64,000 nucleotides of DNA from Nannocystis sp. (lineage in GTDB: Bacteria; Myxococcota_A; Polyangia; Nannocystales; Nannocystaceae), in contig NZ_JADJNN010000002.1 of assembly GCF_016714285.1 (NCBI RefSeq), positions 18,501 through 82,500 on the forward strand. Direction: 5' to 3'. The first letter of the stretch is position 1. The number at the start of each line of letters is the position of its first letter. The notes beneath the pieces are model-generated. The model saw only the letters and a list, made by a program, of their open reading frames with translations, was not told the origin of the DNA and did no database searches. A program made the position numbers and the translations under genes. Below, piece by piece: positions 28,329 through 40,359 of this stretch.

Positions 28329-29152
28329 GCGGGGAATGTACTGGCCAGCAGCAGGTCCATCAACAAGTTCGCCGCCGTGTGAAACAGTGCGGGAGCCCAC
28401 AGGCTGCCGCTGCGACGCCACAACCACGCGAACACGAGCGCCGGAAAAAATGTCGCCAGCCGCGCCGCCTGGGCCATCCCGACCAGGTGCCCGATCGCAA
28501 ACAACAGGCTCGAGAGCACCGCCGCCAGCCCGAACTTCGCCCCGAAGATCGTCCGCCGCGGCGGCCACAGATCCTCGAGCGCGCTCATCACATAGCCGCG
28601 ATGAAACACCTCCTCCGCCAGCGCCACCGCGAACAACCCCTCGACCACCTGCCGCACGAAGCCGAGCCCGCCCCACGCGCTCCAGCTCGCGGGCAGGTGC
28701 AACCCCGCGGGCCAAAAGCCCTCCGCGTGCGCGCGACACAGACCCGCGAGGAAGCGCTCCAGTCCGCCCGCCCACGGCGTCATCCCCTCGATCCACAACA
28801 CCGGCCACAGCACCCGCAGGTCGCCGCCGCAGACCTGCTGGTAAAACCACCAGAACCCGAGCACGAACGGCGGAAACACCACCAGCGCCGCCACCAGCGC
28901 GACCCAGGCCCCGCGCCAGCGCCACGGCGGCACCGGCGAGTCGGGCCCCACCTGATAGCGGGACTGGACCTCCGGGACATGTCTCAAGAGCCAGGATGGT
29001 AGAAAGTAAAACGCCGCGACCAGCGCGACCCCGCGGTACTCCCCGATCGCCGGCACCAGCCCGAGCAGGCCGTACCCCGCGTACACGATCGCCGTGGCGA
29101 ACACGGCCTGACGCGCGCGCCGCCGCCGGATCTCGATGTCGGGCTCAGCCAC
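28325..29152 (-). CDS. CPBP (CAAX-protease-like) intramembrane glutamic protease, possible myxosortase
   Basis: 275 residues from a GTG with about 6-8 membrane helices. The CPBP/Abi catalytic signatures are present: Glu180-Glu181 with Arg185 in AEEVFHRGY, His222 in FAIGHLVG, and His258 with Asn262 in FHTAANLL. Some myxobacterial members of this family are the proposed sorting proteases (myxosortases) for MYXO-CTERM proteins, one candidate of which is encoded at 60204; assigning this gene to that role is inference. It sits second in the five-gene minus-strand operon and overlaps the HAD gene. A GGGACATGTC motif lies within the gene at about 28974-28983. Confidence 0.82.
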   Translation of the reverse strand: MAEPDIEIRRRRARQAVFATAIVYAGYGLLGLVPAIGEYRGVALVAAFYFLPSWLLRHVPEVQSRYQVGPDSPVPPWRWRGAWVALVAALVVFPPFVLGFWWFYQQVCGGDLRVLWPVLWIEGMTPWAGGLERFLAGLCRAHAEGFWPAGLHLPASWSAWGGLGFVRQVVEGLFAVALAEEVFHRGYVMSALEDLWPPRRTIFGAKFGLAAVLSSLLFAIGHLVGMAQAARLATFFPALVFAWLWRRSGSLWAPALFHTAANLLMDLLLASTFPA

Positions 29153-29164
29153 GGAGCGCGGACT

Positions 29165-29467
29165 CTAGCGCAGACTCGCCGACAGCTTGGCCAGCCGACG
29201 ACGCAGCGTCTCGAGCGTCTCGACCAGCATGTCCACGTGGTCGAGCACCTGCGTGTCCGCAGCGACGGCGTGGACCTCCTCACGACCCAGGCGCGGCGCC
29301 TCGAGCAGGCGCAGGACCCCCACCAGATAATTCTCCACGTTGCCCAGCGCCATCGCCGTCTCGCGCAGGTCGTCGTCGATGAACAGCATCAGGTTCTCGA
29401 CCCCTCGCGCCCCGGCGAGCTGACGGATCGGCTCGCTCTCCGGATATGACCGCGTCGCCCGGTCCAT
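29165..29467 (-). CDS. Hypothetical helical protein, first gene of the nadC-birA operon
   Basis: 100 residues from an ATG at 29467. The sequence is almost all predicted helix with heptad-like hydrophobic spacing (LMLFIDDDLRETAMALGNVE; VDMLVETLETLRRRLAKL), suggesting a small coiled-coil or helical-bundle protein. It has no signal peptide or membrane segment. I do not recognise the family. It ends 12 bases before the CPBP protease start. A longer frame upstream reaches 29689 but looks non-coding and would invade the promoter region shared with dnaG. Confidence 0.68.
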   Translation of the reverse strand: MDRATRSYPESEPIRQLAGARGVENLMLFIDDDLRETAMALGNVENYLVGVLRLLEAPRLGREEVHAVAADTQVLDHVDMLVETLETLRRRLAKLSASLR

Positions 29468-29523
29468 CAGGCGGTCGCGGGCCCTCGCGCGGCCACCACT
29501 GCCACGTCGCTCGGACCCCGGGG

Positions 29524-29537
29524 TGGACACCTGTCCA
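29524..29537. promoter_or_regulatory. 14-base palindrome upstream of dnaG
   Basis: TGGACA-CC-TGTCCA is a perfect inverted repeat in the 260-base divergent region between the nadC-birA operon and dnaG. It resembles the ACCTGTCC palindromes found elsewhere in the window. It could be an operator for either direction; this is inference from position and symmetry only. Confidence 0.4.
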
Positions 29538-29727
29538 GGTACAGCTTCGACGTCATGGGGCTCGCGCATGCGGCATCCATGCACGTGTGCCCGATCGGCC
29601 GCAACTTTTCGGCCAACGCCCAGGCCGCATCCACTGCGGCGAGAGGCATGGGGCGTGGGGATCCTTACGAGAGCGCCGACCGCCGCCACCGGGGACTTGT
29701 CCTACTCTCTGCCGCTCCGCCGCTGCC

Positions 29728-31665
29728 ATGGCTGGAATCCCGGATGAAAAACTTCAAGAGCTCCGGGATCGGATCGACATCGTCGATCTGGTCGGCCACT
29801 ACGTCGGCCTCAAACGCTCGGGCAAGAACTTCTCCGCCTGCTGTCCATTCCACAGCGAGCGCACCCCCAGCTTCTATGTCAACCCCGAACGGCGCAGCTA
29901 CAAGTGCTTCGGGTGCGGCGTCTGGGGCGACGGCCTCGAGTTCGTCATGCGCGTCGAGGGCAAGAGCTTCCTCGAGGCCGCCCGCCAGCTCGCCCAGCGC
30001 TACGGCGTCCAGCTCCCCGCCGGCCTCAAGGACACCACCAGCTCCGCCCAGCAGGCCGAACGCGACGAGGCCTACGCGATCACCCGCGCCGCCGCCGAGC
30101 TCTACCGCGAGATCCTCCTCACCGGCGAAGAAGGCCAGCTCGGCCGCCTCTACCAGGAGAAGCGAGGCATCACCGCCGACACCGCCGAGGCCTTCCAACT
30201 CGGCTACGCGCCCGCGCCCGCCGAGGCCGGCTGGGACCGCCTCACCCGCCACCTCCAGCGCAAGGGCCTCAGCCTCCCCCTCGCCGAAAAGCTCGGCCTC
30301 GTCGCCCGCTCCGAGCGTACCGACAACTTCTATGACAAGTTCCGCGGCCGCCTGATGTTCCCAGTCGTACAACCCGGCGGCGCCGTCATCGCCTTCTCCG
30401 GCCGCATCCTCCCGGAGTACGCCCACGACTCCGACGGCCGCGAAGCGCCCAAGTACACCAACTCCTCCGAGTCCCTGCTCTACACCAAAGGCAAGACCCT
30501 GTTCGGCCTCCACCTCGCCGGCCAACCAATGCGCCGCGCCGGCCGGGCCATCATCGTCGAGGGCAACGTCGACGTCGTCACCATGCACCAACGCGGCCAC
30601 CGCGAGACCGTCGCCCCCCTCGGCACGGCCCTCACCGCCCAGCAAGTCGCCCTCCTCGGCCGCTTCGCCGAGTCGGCCGTGCTCTGCTTCGATGGCGACA
30701 GCGCCGGTCGCAAGGCCACCCGCGCCGCCATCCCCCTGCTGCTCGAGGCCGGCATCGACGCCCGCGTCGTCCCGCTCGAGGGGGGCGAGGACCCCGACAC
30801 CGCCGACCCCACCCGCCTCACCGCCCTGCTCGAACAACCAGGCTCCGCCCTCGAGTGGCTGATGCGCTGGATGGTCGCCGCCGGCGCCCGCGACAGCATC
30901 GACGCCCAGGACCGCGCCCTCAGCGCATTGGCCCCACTGCTGGCCAGGGTCAAGCGCGACGGCGCCCGAGAGCTCTACATCGACCGCGCCGCCAAGCTGC
31001 TCGGGCTGCCCCCAGGACGCATCTCGTCGGCCCTGCAATCGGCCCAGAGAGCCGCCCATTCAGCCCCCCATTCAGGGGCCCAATCAGGCAGCCACCACGA
31101 AGCCCAGCGCCCGCACTCGCCGCCCCCCGGCGACCGCGGAGCAGCTCCGGAAGCCGCGTCAAGATCTGGCCCTGTCCGGCCCCTGCCCGAGCTTCCACGC
31201 AGTCAAGTTGCACTCGCCGCCCTGCTGGTGGACAACCCACACCTTGCCTCGCTCGCCGAGCAGAACAAGGTGCAGGACCTCGTGACCGACCCCCGACTCG
31301 CGCCGATCGTGCGCGCCGTGATCGACGCCGCGTTCGCCGGCGAGAGCCCCGGCGAGGGCGACCTGCTCGAGCTCGTCGACGCGCGCGCCCACCGTCAGCT
31401 CCACGACGCCCTCTTCGCCGGCGACTACCGCGACATCGAAGACCCCGCCCAGGCCCTCCACAGCCACCTCTTCGACTGTCAACGCGACGAGCTCAAGCGC
31501 CGCCGCAGCGACCTCGCCGACCGCATCACCCGCGCCATCGAGCGCGGCGAGCAGCAGCAGGCGCGCGAACTATCGCTCGAGCGCAGCAGCGTCAATCGCC
31601 TGCTCTCCGAGCTCGAGCGCCAGCCCCCCTCCCAACTTCCGCAAAGCGCCAGTGTCCGGCCCTGA
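29728..31665 (+). CDS. dnaG: DNA primase
   Basis: 645 residues. It makes RNA primers for DNA replication. The N-terminal CHC2 zinc finger has Cys39, His42, Cys60 and Cys63 (CCPFH ... CFGCG). The RNA polymerase core follows (YDKFRGRLMFPV), with the TOPRIM motifs IIVEGNVDVV (commonest form EGYMD, so Tyr becomes Asn) and CFDGDSAGRKA. A Ser/His/Pro/Gln low-complexity linker (about 440-485) precedes the C-terminal helicase-binding domain. The ATG at 29728 is where homology starts. It is followed 13 bases later by rpoD, the classical macromolecular-synthesis operon order, here without rpsU. Confidence 0.96.
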   Translation: MAGIPDEKLQELRDRIDIVDLVGHYVGLKRSGKNFSACCPFHSERTPSFYVNPERRSYKCFGCGVWGDGLEFVMRVEGKSFLEAARQLAQRYGVQLPAGLKDTTSSAQQAERDEAYAITRAAAELYREILLTGEEGQLGRLYQEKRGITADTAEAFQLGYAPAPAEAGWDRLTRHLQRKGLSLPLAEKLGLVARSERTDNFYDKFRGRLMFPVVQPGGAVIAFSGRILPEYAHDSDGREAPKYTNSSESLLYTKGKTLFGLHLAGQPMRRAGRAIIVEGNVDVVTMHQRGHRETVAPLGTALTAQQVALLGRFAESAVLCFDGDSAGRKATRAAIPLLLEAGIDARVVPLEGGEDPDTADPTRLTALLEQPGSALEWLMRWMVAAGARDSIDAQDRALSALAPLLARVKRDGARELYIDRAAKLLGLPPGRISSALQSAQRAAHSAPHSGAQSGSHHEAQRPHSPPPGDRGAAPEAASRSGPVRPLPELPRSQVALAALLVDNPHLASLAEQNKVQDLVTDPRLAPIVRAVIDAAFAGESPGEGDLLELVDARAHRQLHDALFAGDYRDIEDPAQALHSHLFDCQRDELKRRRSDLADRITRAIERGEQQQARELSLERSSVNRLLSELERQPPSQLPQSASVRP

Positions 31666-31678
31666 CCCGAGAACCCCT

Positions 31679-33541
<1,863 letters not shown>

Positions 33542-33604
33542 CCGCCAAACTGATGCGAGCGCCGCGGCCACAGGACCGCAACCCGCTCGTCTCCGCGGCT
33601 ATTC

Positions 33605-33644
33605 CCCCGGGCGAGCCGGTCCCCGCGACCCGGTTCACCCGGGG
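33605..33644 (+). terminator. Hairpin after rpoD
   Basis: Arms CCCCGGGCGAGCCGG (33605-33619) and CCGGTTCACCCGGGG (33630-33644) pair along 15 positions with one mismatch and one G-U, loop of 10. There is no downstream T-run, so it is a strong stem but not a textbook intrinsic terminator. Confidence 0.5.
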
Positions 33645-33668
33645 CGAGAGTTGAGCCATGCTCTGCGC

Positions 33669-34508
33669 ATGCGCTTGACTTTCCCCATGACGCTCGTCCT
33701 CCTCCTCCCCGCCTGCGGTGACAACGGCGGCGAGAGCAGCACCAGCCAAACCAGCAGCAACAGCAACAGCAACAGCAGCACCGACACCCCGAGCACCGGC
33801 ACCACCAGCCCCACCACAGGCGGCCCTGCCAGCAGCTCCGGCGAGCCAGTCAGCACCAGCGACACCAGCGGTCCCACCGGCTCCGGCACCACCAGCACCA
33901 CCGCCCCGGACACCACCAGCGGCCCCGCCACCAGCGAGCCCGGCACCACCACCGACGCGAGCAGCAGCGGCGGCACGGACACCGGCGTGATGCCCGGCGG
34001 ATCTTGCAAGACCGACAAGGACTGCGCCCTCCACAACGACTGCTGCGACTGCTTCGGCATCCTGGCCGGCGACCCAGACCCGATCTGCAAGAAGCTGTGC
34101 GATCAGCCCATCTGCGACGCCCTCGGCATCGACCAGGCGGTGTGTCGCTTCGGCGTCTGCGGCACCGAGCGGATCGACTGCGACGACAGCAAGGTCCTGT
34201 GCGACTCGCTCCCGCCCGACTGTCCCAAGGGCCAGGTACCCGGCGTGCAGGGCAACTGCTGGTCGGGCATGTGCGTGCCTGCGCTCAGCTGCAACGTCGT
34301 CCCCGACTGCGGCGCCTGCCCGCCAGACAGCATGTGCGTGCAGAAGATCGGCAAGCCCCCGACCCTGCCGACCTGCGAGCCGATCCCCGACAACTGCGGC
34401 GGCAAGATCGACTGCGAGTGCGCGGGCACCTTCGCGTGCACCGGCCAGTTCAACGTCTGCAACTTCGACGGTGGCAACCAGATCAGCTGCGGCTGCCCGC
34501 AGTGCTGA
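33669..34508 (+). CDS. Cys-rich lipoprotein with Ser/Thr linker
   Basis: 279 residues. MRLTFPMTLVLLLPAC is a lipoprotein signal with the modified Cys at about residue 16. An extraordinary linker of about 85 residues made of Ser, Thr, Asn, Pro and Gly follows, encoded by AGC/ACC codons. The C-terminal ~170 residues hold many cysteines in pairs (DCALHNDCCDCFG, CKKLCDQPIC, CGACPPDSMC, ending CGCPQC), probably a disulfide-stabilised domain. It is surface-exposed by inference. I do not recognise a named family. It stands alone between rpoD and a convergent methyltransferase gene. The ATG at 33669 gives the best signal peptide; a TTG at 33651 is less likely. Confidence 0.8.
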   Translation: MRLTFPMTLVLLLPACGDNGGESSTSQTSSNSNSNSSTDTPSTGTTSPTTGGPASSSGEPVSTSDTSGPTGSGTTSTTAPDTTSGPATSEPGTTTDASSSGGTDTGVMPGGSCKTDKDCALHNDCCDCFGILAGDPDPICKKLCDQPICDALGIDQAVCRFGVCGTERIDCDDSKVLCDSLPPDCPKGQVPGVQGNCWSGMCVPALSCNVVPDCGACPPDSMCVQKIGKPPTLPTCEPIPDNCGGKIDCECAGTFACTGQFNVCNFDGGNQISCGCPQC

Positions 34509-34548
34509 CACCTCGAAACAAGGCCTCTGAACGCCCGGCGGGCCAGGG

Positions 34549-35193
34549 CTAGCCGCTCCGGCGCAGCACCAGCGAGAAGTTGTTGGCCGGCATCGCCAGC
34601 ACCCGCGATAGCTCGAGCCCCCGCGCCCGCCCGGCCGCCGCGACGTCTTCGATGTCGCGGATGCCCCAGCTCGGGTCGCGCGCCCGCAGCGACGCATCAA
34701 AGGCCTCGTTGCTCTCCGTCGTGCAGCGGCCGTCGACCTTCATCGGCCCGTACAGGTAGAGCGGCGCGCCCGGCCGCAGCAGCTCGCCCGCCCCGCGCAT
34801 GAGCCCGAGGCAGGCCTCCCACGGCGCGATGTGGATCATGTTGATGCACACGATCGCGTCGGCCCGCAGGACCGGCCACGGCCACTCCCTCACGTCGAGC
34901 CGCAGCGCCGCGCGCAGGTTGGCCCGCCCCGAGGACCCCGCCGCGTCCTCGGCCAACGCAGCCCATGCACGAATGCTGCGCAAGCTCTCCTCGTCGGGGT
35001 CCGTGGGCTGCCAGACAAGCTCCGGAAACGCCGCCGCAAAGCCGACCACATGCTCTCCGCTGCCGCTGGCGATTTCGAGCACGTGCCCACCAGGCGCCAG
35101 CAAGTTCACCACCTCCGCGGCCAGCACCTGCTCGATGAACCCGCGGTTCCTCGCGGCTGCTGGCGACGTCCGCCTGTCATGTCTGTCGTTCAT
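34549..35193 (-). CDS. DUF938 family SAM-dependent methyltransferase-like protein
   Basis: 214 residues from the ATG at 35193 (a TTG nine bases earlier is also possible). Hallmarks of DUF938: SPAAARNRGFI at the start, VLEIASGSGEHVVGFA (the SAM-binding glycine loop), LVWQPTDPDEESL, CINMIHIAPWEACLGLM, LYLYGPMKVDGRCTTESN, and RARDPSWGIRD with a final MPANNFSLVLRR. The biochemical substrate of this family is not established. It has no signal peptide and is a cytoplasmic protein. It is divergent from the Cys-rich-repeat lipoprotein gene. Confidence 0.9.
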   Translation of the reverse strand: MNDRHDRRTSPAAARNRGFIEQVLAAEVVNLLAPGGHVLEIASGSGEHVVGFAAAFPELVWQPTDPDEESLRSIRAWAALAEDAAGSSGRANLRAALRLDVREWPWPVLRADAIVCINMIHIAPWEACLGLMRGAGELLRPGAPLYLYGPMKVDGRCTTESNEAFDASLRARDPSWGIRDIEDVAAAGRARGLELSRVLAMPANNFSLVLRRSG

Positions 35194-35291
35194 CTTCGGC
35201 AACTGTCGCAGCTTCGTCAGTTATGCGATGCCGGCCGCCACGGCGCGGGCCGCTTGCGGTCGTCTCGCACGGACGGATATCGTACGCGACG

Positions 35292-36179
35292 ATGCGATTG
35301 GCAGGAAGACTCGCGGTCAGCGCGGCACTCGCAGCCGGGCTGCTCGCGGCCGCGTTGCTCCCGAGCGCGGGCTGTCTGCTGACACTTCCTTCCGTATGCG
35401 GCGACGGCCACGTCGACATCGAGAGCGGCGAGGAGTGCGACCCAGCCGCCGCGAGCGAGCCTCTCTGCGACCCCGAGAGCTGCACCAAGATCACCCTCGA
35501 GAAGTGTGGCAACGCCACCATCGACCCCGGTGAACAGTGCGACCTCACCGAGTTCGGCAACAAGGACTGCCCGAGCGGCAAGGGCTTCCTCAGCTGCACC
35601 CCGGACTGCAAGCTCGACGAGAGCACCTGCGATCAATGCGGCAACGGACGCGTCGACGTCGAGGCCGGTGAAGAGTGCGACCCCAAGGCCGGCAGCTTCA
35701 TGCAGCCCAAGGACTGCTCCGAGCTGACCACCTACCCGACGAAGCCCTACACCTCGGGGCGCATGACGACCTGCACCGATAAGTGCCTGTGGTACCGCGG
35801 ACCCTGCGGATTCTGCGGCGACAACGAAGCCGACGACCCGCAGCTCCTCGACATCAACTACCCCGACAGGCTGTCCAAACGCGAGTCCTGCGACGGCCAG
35901 GACGTCCAGCTCGAGGACCTCAGCAGCTACTGCAAGGATGTCCGCGGCTGCCCTAACTCGGTCTGCGCCGTCGAGTGCCTCGACACCTGCGACGGCTTCG
36001 TCGCCGAGGACGACGCTCGCTGCTGCCTACCCGCCGGCAGCGACTGCCCCAGCCCCGGCCAGGACCCCTGCTGCTACGCCTACGACAACAGCCTCGGCGA
36101 CCTCTACTCCGCGGACGCCTGCGCCGACCGCTTCGAGAACGGCGGCCTCAAGAAGCGCGTGTGCAAGTCATCCCTCTGA
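35292..36179 (+). CDS. Lipoprotein with Myxococcus-type Cys-rich repeats
   Basis: 295 residues. A lipoprotein signal (about 1-27, ending LPSAGC) precedes three units of the Myxococcus Cys-rich repeat: CGDGHVDIESGEECDP, CGNATIDPGEQCDLTE and CGNGRVDVEAGEECDP. A further Cys-rich part (CCLPAGSDCPSPGQDPCCYA) fills the C-terminus. These repeats are typical of secreted or surface myxobacterial proteins and are thought to be disulfide-bonded, possibly calcium binding. The start is the ATG at 35292. The next gene, an epimerase, follows after 84 bases and is probably independent. Confidence 0.84.
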   Translation: MRLAGRLAVSAALAAGLLAAALLPSAGCLLTLPSVCGDGHVDIESGEECDPAAASEPLCDPESCTKITLEKCGNATIDPGEQCDLTEFGNKDCPSGKGFLSCTPDCKLDESTCDQCGNGRVDVEAGEECDPKAGSFMQPKDCSELTTYPTKPYTSGRMTTCTDKCLWYRGPCGFCGDNEADDPQLLDINYPDRLSKRESCDGQDVQLEDLSSYCKDVRGCPNSVCAVECLDTCDGFVAEDDARCCLPAGSDCPSPGQDPCCYAYDNSLGDLYSADACADRFENGGLKKRVCKSSL

Positions 36180-36263
36180 GCCCACGACTCGCAAGACCCC
36201 GACCTCCGCCCGAGCCTCGCCCGACTTCTACTCGCGGCGACCCTGGTCTATCCTCGGCCGCCC

Positions 36264-37314
36264 GTGACCGCCTCCAGCTCCGCTCCTGAGCCCCGCTCGT
36301 CCCTCGTCACCGGCGGCTGCGGCTTCCTCGGCCGCGCCGTCGTCGACGCCCTCGCCGCGCGCGGCGACGTCGTCACCGTGCTCGACCACCGCATCGACCC
36401 GTGGCGCTCCGACGTGCAGTTCGTCCGCGGCGACATCTGCGACCCGCGCGTGGTCGAGGACGCGATCGCCGGCCAGGACGTCGTCTTCCACAGCGCCTCG
36501 CTCGTGCACACCAAGCACAACCGCCTCGAGACCGTCCGCGCCGTCAACATCGACGGCACCCGCAACGTGCTCCGCGCCTGCCAGCAGGCCGCCGTGGCGC
36601 GCCTGGTCTACGTCAGCTCGGCCAGCGTGGTCTACGACGGCCACGACATCGAGAACGGCGACGAGTCGCTGCCCTACGCCACCAGCTTCCCCGCCCCCTA
36701 CGCCGAGACCAAGCGCATCGCCGAAGAGGAGGTGCTCACCGCCAACGGCGAGAAGGGCCTGCTCAGCTGCGCCATCCGTCCGCACGTCGTGTTCGGCCCC
36801 GGCGACACCCGCCTCCTGCCGGCGATCCTCAGCCGCGCCCGCGAGGGCAAGCTCAAGTTCCGCGTCGGCCTCGGCGAGAAGAAGCTCTCCGACTTCACCT
36901 ACGTGACCAACGTCGTCGACGCCATGCTCGCCGCCGACGAACACCTCGTGCCCGGCTCACCCGTCGCCGGCCAGGCCTACTTCATCACCAACGGCGAACC
37001 GATGTCCTTCTGGGATTTCGTCGCCCAGGTGCTCCCACCCGCTCGGCTTCCAGCCGCCACGCCTCGCCATCCCGCGCGCCGTCGCCTACGCCGCCGCCGC
37101 CGTGCGCGAGGCCTTCGACACCTACGTCCGCGGCGGCACGCTCAACGCCGAGGAGGGCCTGTCGCGCTTCGCGATCCGCTACATCTGCAGCCATCACTAC
37201 TTCAGCCACGCCCGCGCCACCCGCGAGCTCGGCTACAACCCGCGGGTCCGCATGGCCGAGGGCATCACGCGCGCGGTCACTTACTGCCGCGAGCACGGCC
37301 TCGCCGCGACATGA
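36264..37314 (+). CDS. NAD-dependent epimerase/dehydratase (3-beta-HSD-like), frameshifted
   Basis: Extended SDR of about 350 residues if repaired. The NAD loop VTGGCGFLGRAVVDAL is at the N-terminus; the active-site YAETK follows VYVSSASVVYDG; then IRPHVVFGPGD and FTYVTNVVDAML, as in the 3-beta-hydroxysteroid dehydrogenase/sterol-4-alpha-carboxylate branch. The frame breaks near 37034: the first frame runs out of homology after FWDFVAQVL, while HPLGFQPPRLAIP and the C-terminus to the TGA at 37312-37314 are in the +1 frame. Removing one C from the CCC at 37034-37036 gives VAQVLHPLGF, a smooth join. Codon bias is preserved on both sides, so it is a fresh mutation or sequencing error. GTG start. 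Confidence 0.87.
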
Positions 37315-37387
37315 GTCGCCGCGCGAGGCGGCGCGCGCCCGCGCTCTCTGGCCAGCCCGCACCGCCTTGTCTAGAGTGGCGCCTGCG

Positions 37388-37756
37388 ATGGAGTCGATCT
37401 ACGGACCACCGCCCGGCGCACGCCAACCCCACCGGAGCAGCGCCCCGCGGCCAACGCCCCGCTGGCAGCAGGCGCTCCAGGGCCTGCTCCTGCTGATCGT
37501 CGGCATCGCGGCCTTCGCCCTGCTGGTCTGGCTCGAGGCCAGCAACGGTGGGGGCTACGACGACGATGACCCCCTGCGCCAGCTCGAGCGCATCCACTTC
37601 AACCTCCCGCGCTACGACCCCATCATCTTCGACATGCCGGCCTTCAAGCCCCTGCAGTCAGCAGAGATCATCCCGCGCTCGGCCATCCATCCCGCCGAGG
37701 CCAGCGCGACCACACCGCCGAGGCGCCTCCAGACCGCCGACATCATCTCGCGCTGA
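37388..37756 (+). CDS. Hypothetical single-pass membrane protein
   Basis: 122 residues. A Pro/Arg-rich N-terminus of about 30 residues precedes one hydrophobic helix (ALQGLLLLIVGIAAFALLVW) and an acidic, then Pro-containing outer part with the repeated element SAEIIPRS / TADIISR. This suggests a bitopic inner-membrane protein with the C-terminus outside. I do not recognise a family. It lies 73 bases after the epimerase and 40 bases before the ABC exporter on the same strand, so a role with the exporter is possible but unsupported. Confidence 0.62.
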   Translation: MESIYGPPPGARQPHRSSAPRPTPRWQQALQGLLLLIVGIAAFALLVWLEASNGGGYDDDDPLRQLERIHFNLPRYDPIIFDMPAFKPLQSAEIIPRSAIHPAEASATTPPRRLQTADIISR

Positions 37757-37796
37757 AATTGTCAGAATCGCGGCGTTTCGAGGCACCCTCGCCCGC

Positions 37797-39626
<1,830 letters not shown>

Positions 39627-39635
39627 GCGCGCGCC

Positions 39636-40301
39636 TCAGGCCTGACGCCGACCGGCCATCGTGAAGTGCCGGACCGCCGCGAGCAGCAGCCGCGCGCGCT
39701 CGGAGACCTTGTCGAGGTGGCGGTGCTCGACCTCGGCGAGGTCGAACAGCGAGGTCGTGAAACCAACCCCGACTGCGCCCGCCGCGAGCACATCGGCGGC
39801 GTTCTCGTGGTGCACGCCGTTGGTCGGGATGATGCGCAGGAAGGGCATCGGCCCGAGCACCGCGCGGACGTAGCTGGCGATGTCATCCGGGCCCGGGAAC
39901 AGCTTCTGACAGGCCGCGCCGCCGCGATGCGCCTGCAACAGCTCGGTCGGCGTGAAGCAACCCGGCAAGATCGCCACGTCGAGGTCACGCGCCGCCGCCA
40001 TGATCTGCGGGTCCAACACCGGCGAGACCAGGAACTTCGCGCCCGCCCCGACCGCCGCCTCGACCGCCGCGAGGTCGAGCACCGTGCCGGCGCCGACCAC
40101 CACCCCGGGGCGGCGGGCGAACTCGGCGATCAGCTCGTACGCGCCAGGCGTGCTGACCGTGAACTCGATGATGCGAAAGCCCGCCCCGACGGCCGCGTCC
40201 ATCGCCGCCGCCGCCCGCCCCTGGTGCTGGCCGCGAAAGATGGCGATCGCCCGGTGGCGGAGCACGGCCTCGAGGAATTGCTCCGGCGACATGTCAGCCA
40301 C
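39636..40301 (-). CDS. eda: 2-dehydro-3-deoxyphosphogluconate (KDPG/KHG) aldolase
   Basis: 221 residues, full length. A class I aldolase splitting KDPG to pyruvate and glyceraldehyde-3-phosphate (Entner-Doudoroff) or related keto-hydroxy acids. Family motifs: HRAIAIFRGQ, FRIIEFTVSTPGA (Glu of the active site), GVVVGAGTVLD, KFLVSPVLDP, ILPGCFTPTEL and ACQKLFPG, whose Lys forms the Schiff base, then IIPTNGVH. It is cytoplasmic. No edd or other sugar-acid genes adjoin, so the physiological pathway is open. It lies between the convergent exporter gene and an EF-hand lipoprotein gene on the same strand. Confidence 0.92.
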   Translation of the reverse strand: MADMSPEQFLEAVLRHRAIAIFRGQHQGRAAAAMDAAVGAGFRIIEFTVSTPGAYELIAEFARRPGVVVGAGTVLDLAAVEAAVGAGAKFLVSPVLDPQIMAAARDLDVAILPGCFTPTELLQAHRGGAACQKLFPGPDDIASYVRAVLGPMPFLRIIPTNGVHHENAADVLAAGAVGVGFTTSLFDLAEVEHRHLDKVSERARLLLAAVRHFTMAGRRQA

Positions 40302-40359
40302 TCTACGGGAGGACCACGGGCGAAGTCACCTGCCCTCCTCGACCGGGCCTCCAGGGCTC

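Noticed and set aside
37102..37314. Separate small gene at the end of the epimerase
   Set aside because: Its sequence is the normal C-terminus of the epimerase family, displaced by one base, so it is part of a frameshifted gene.
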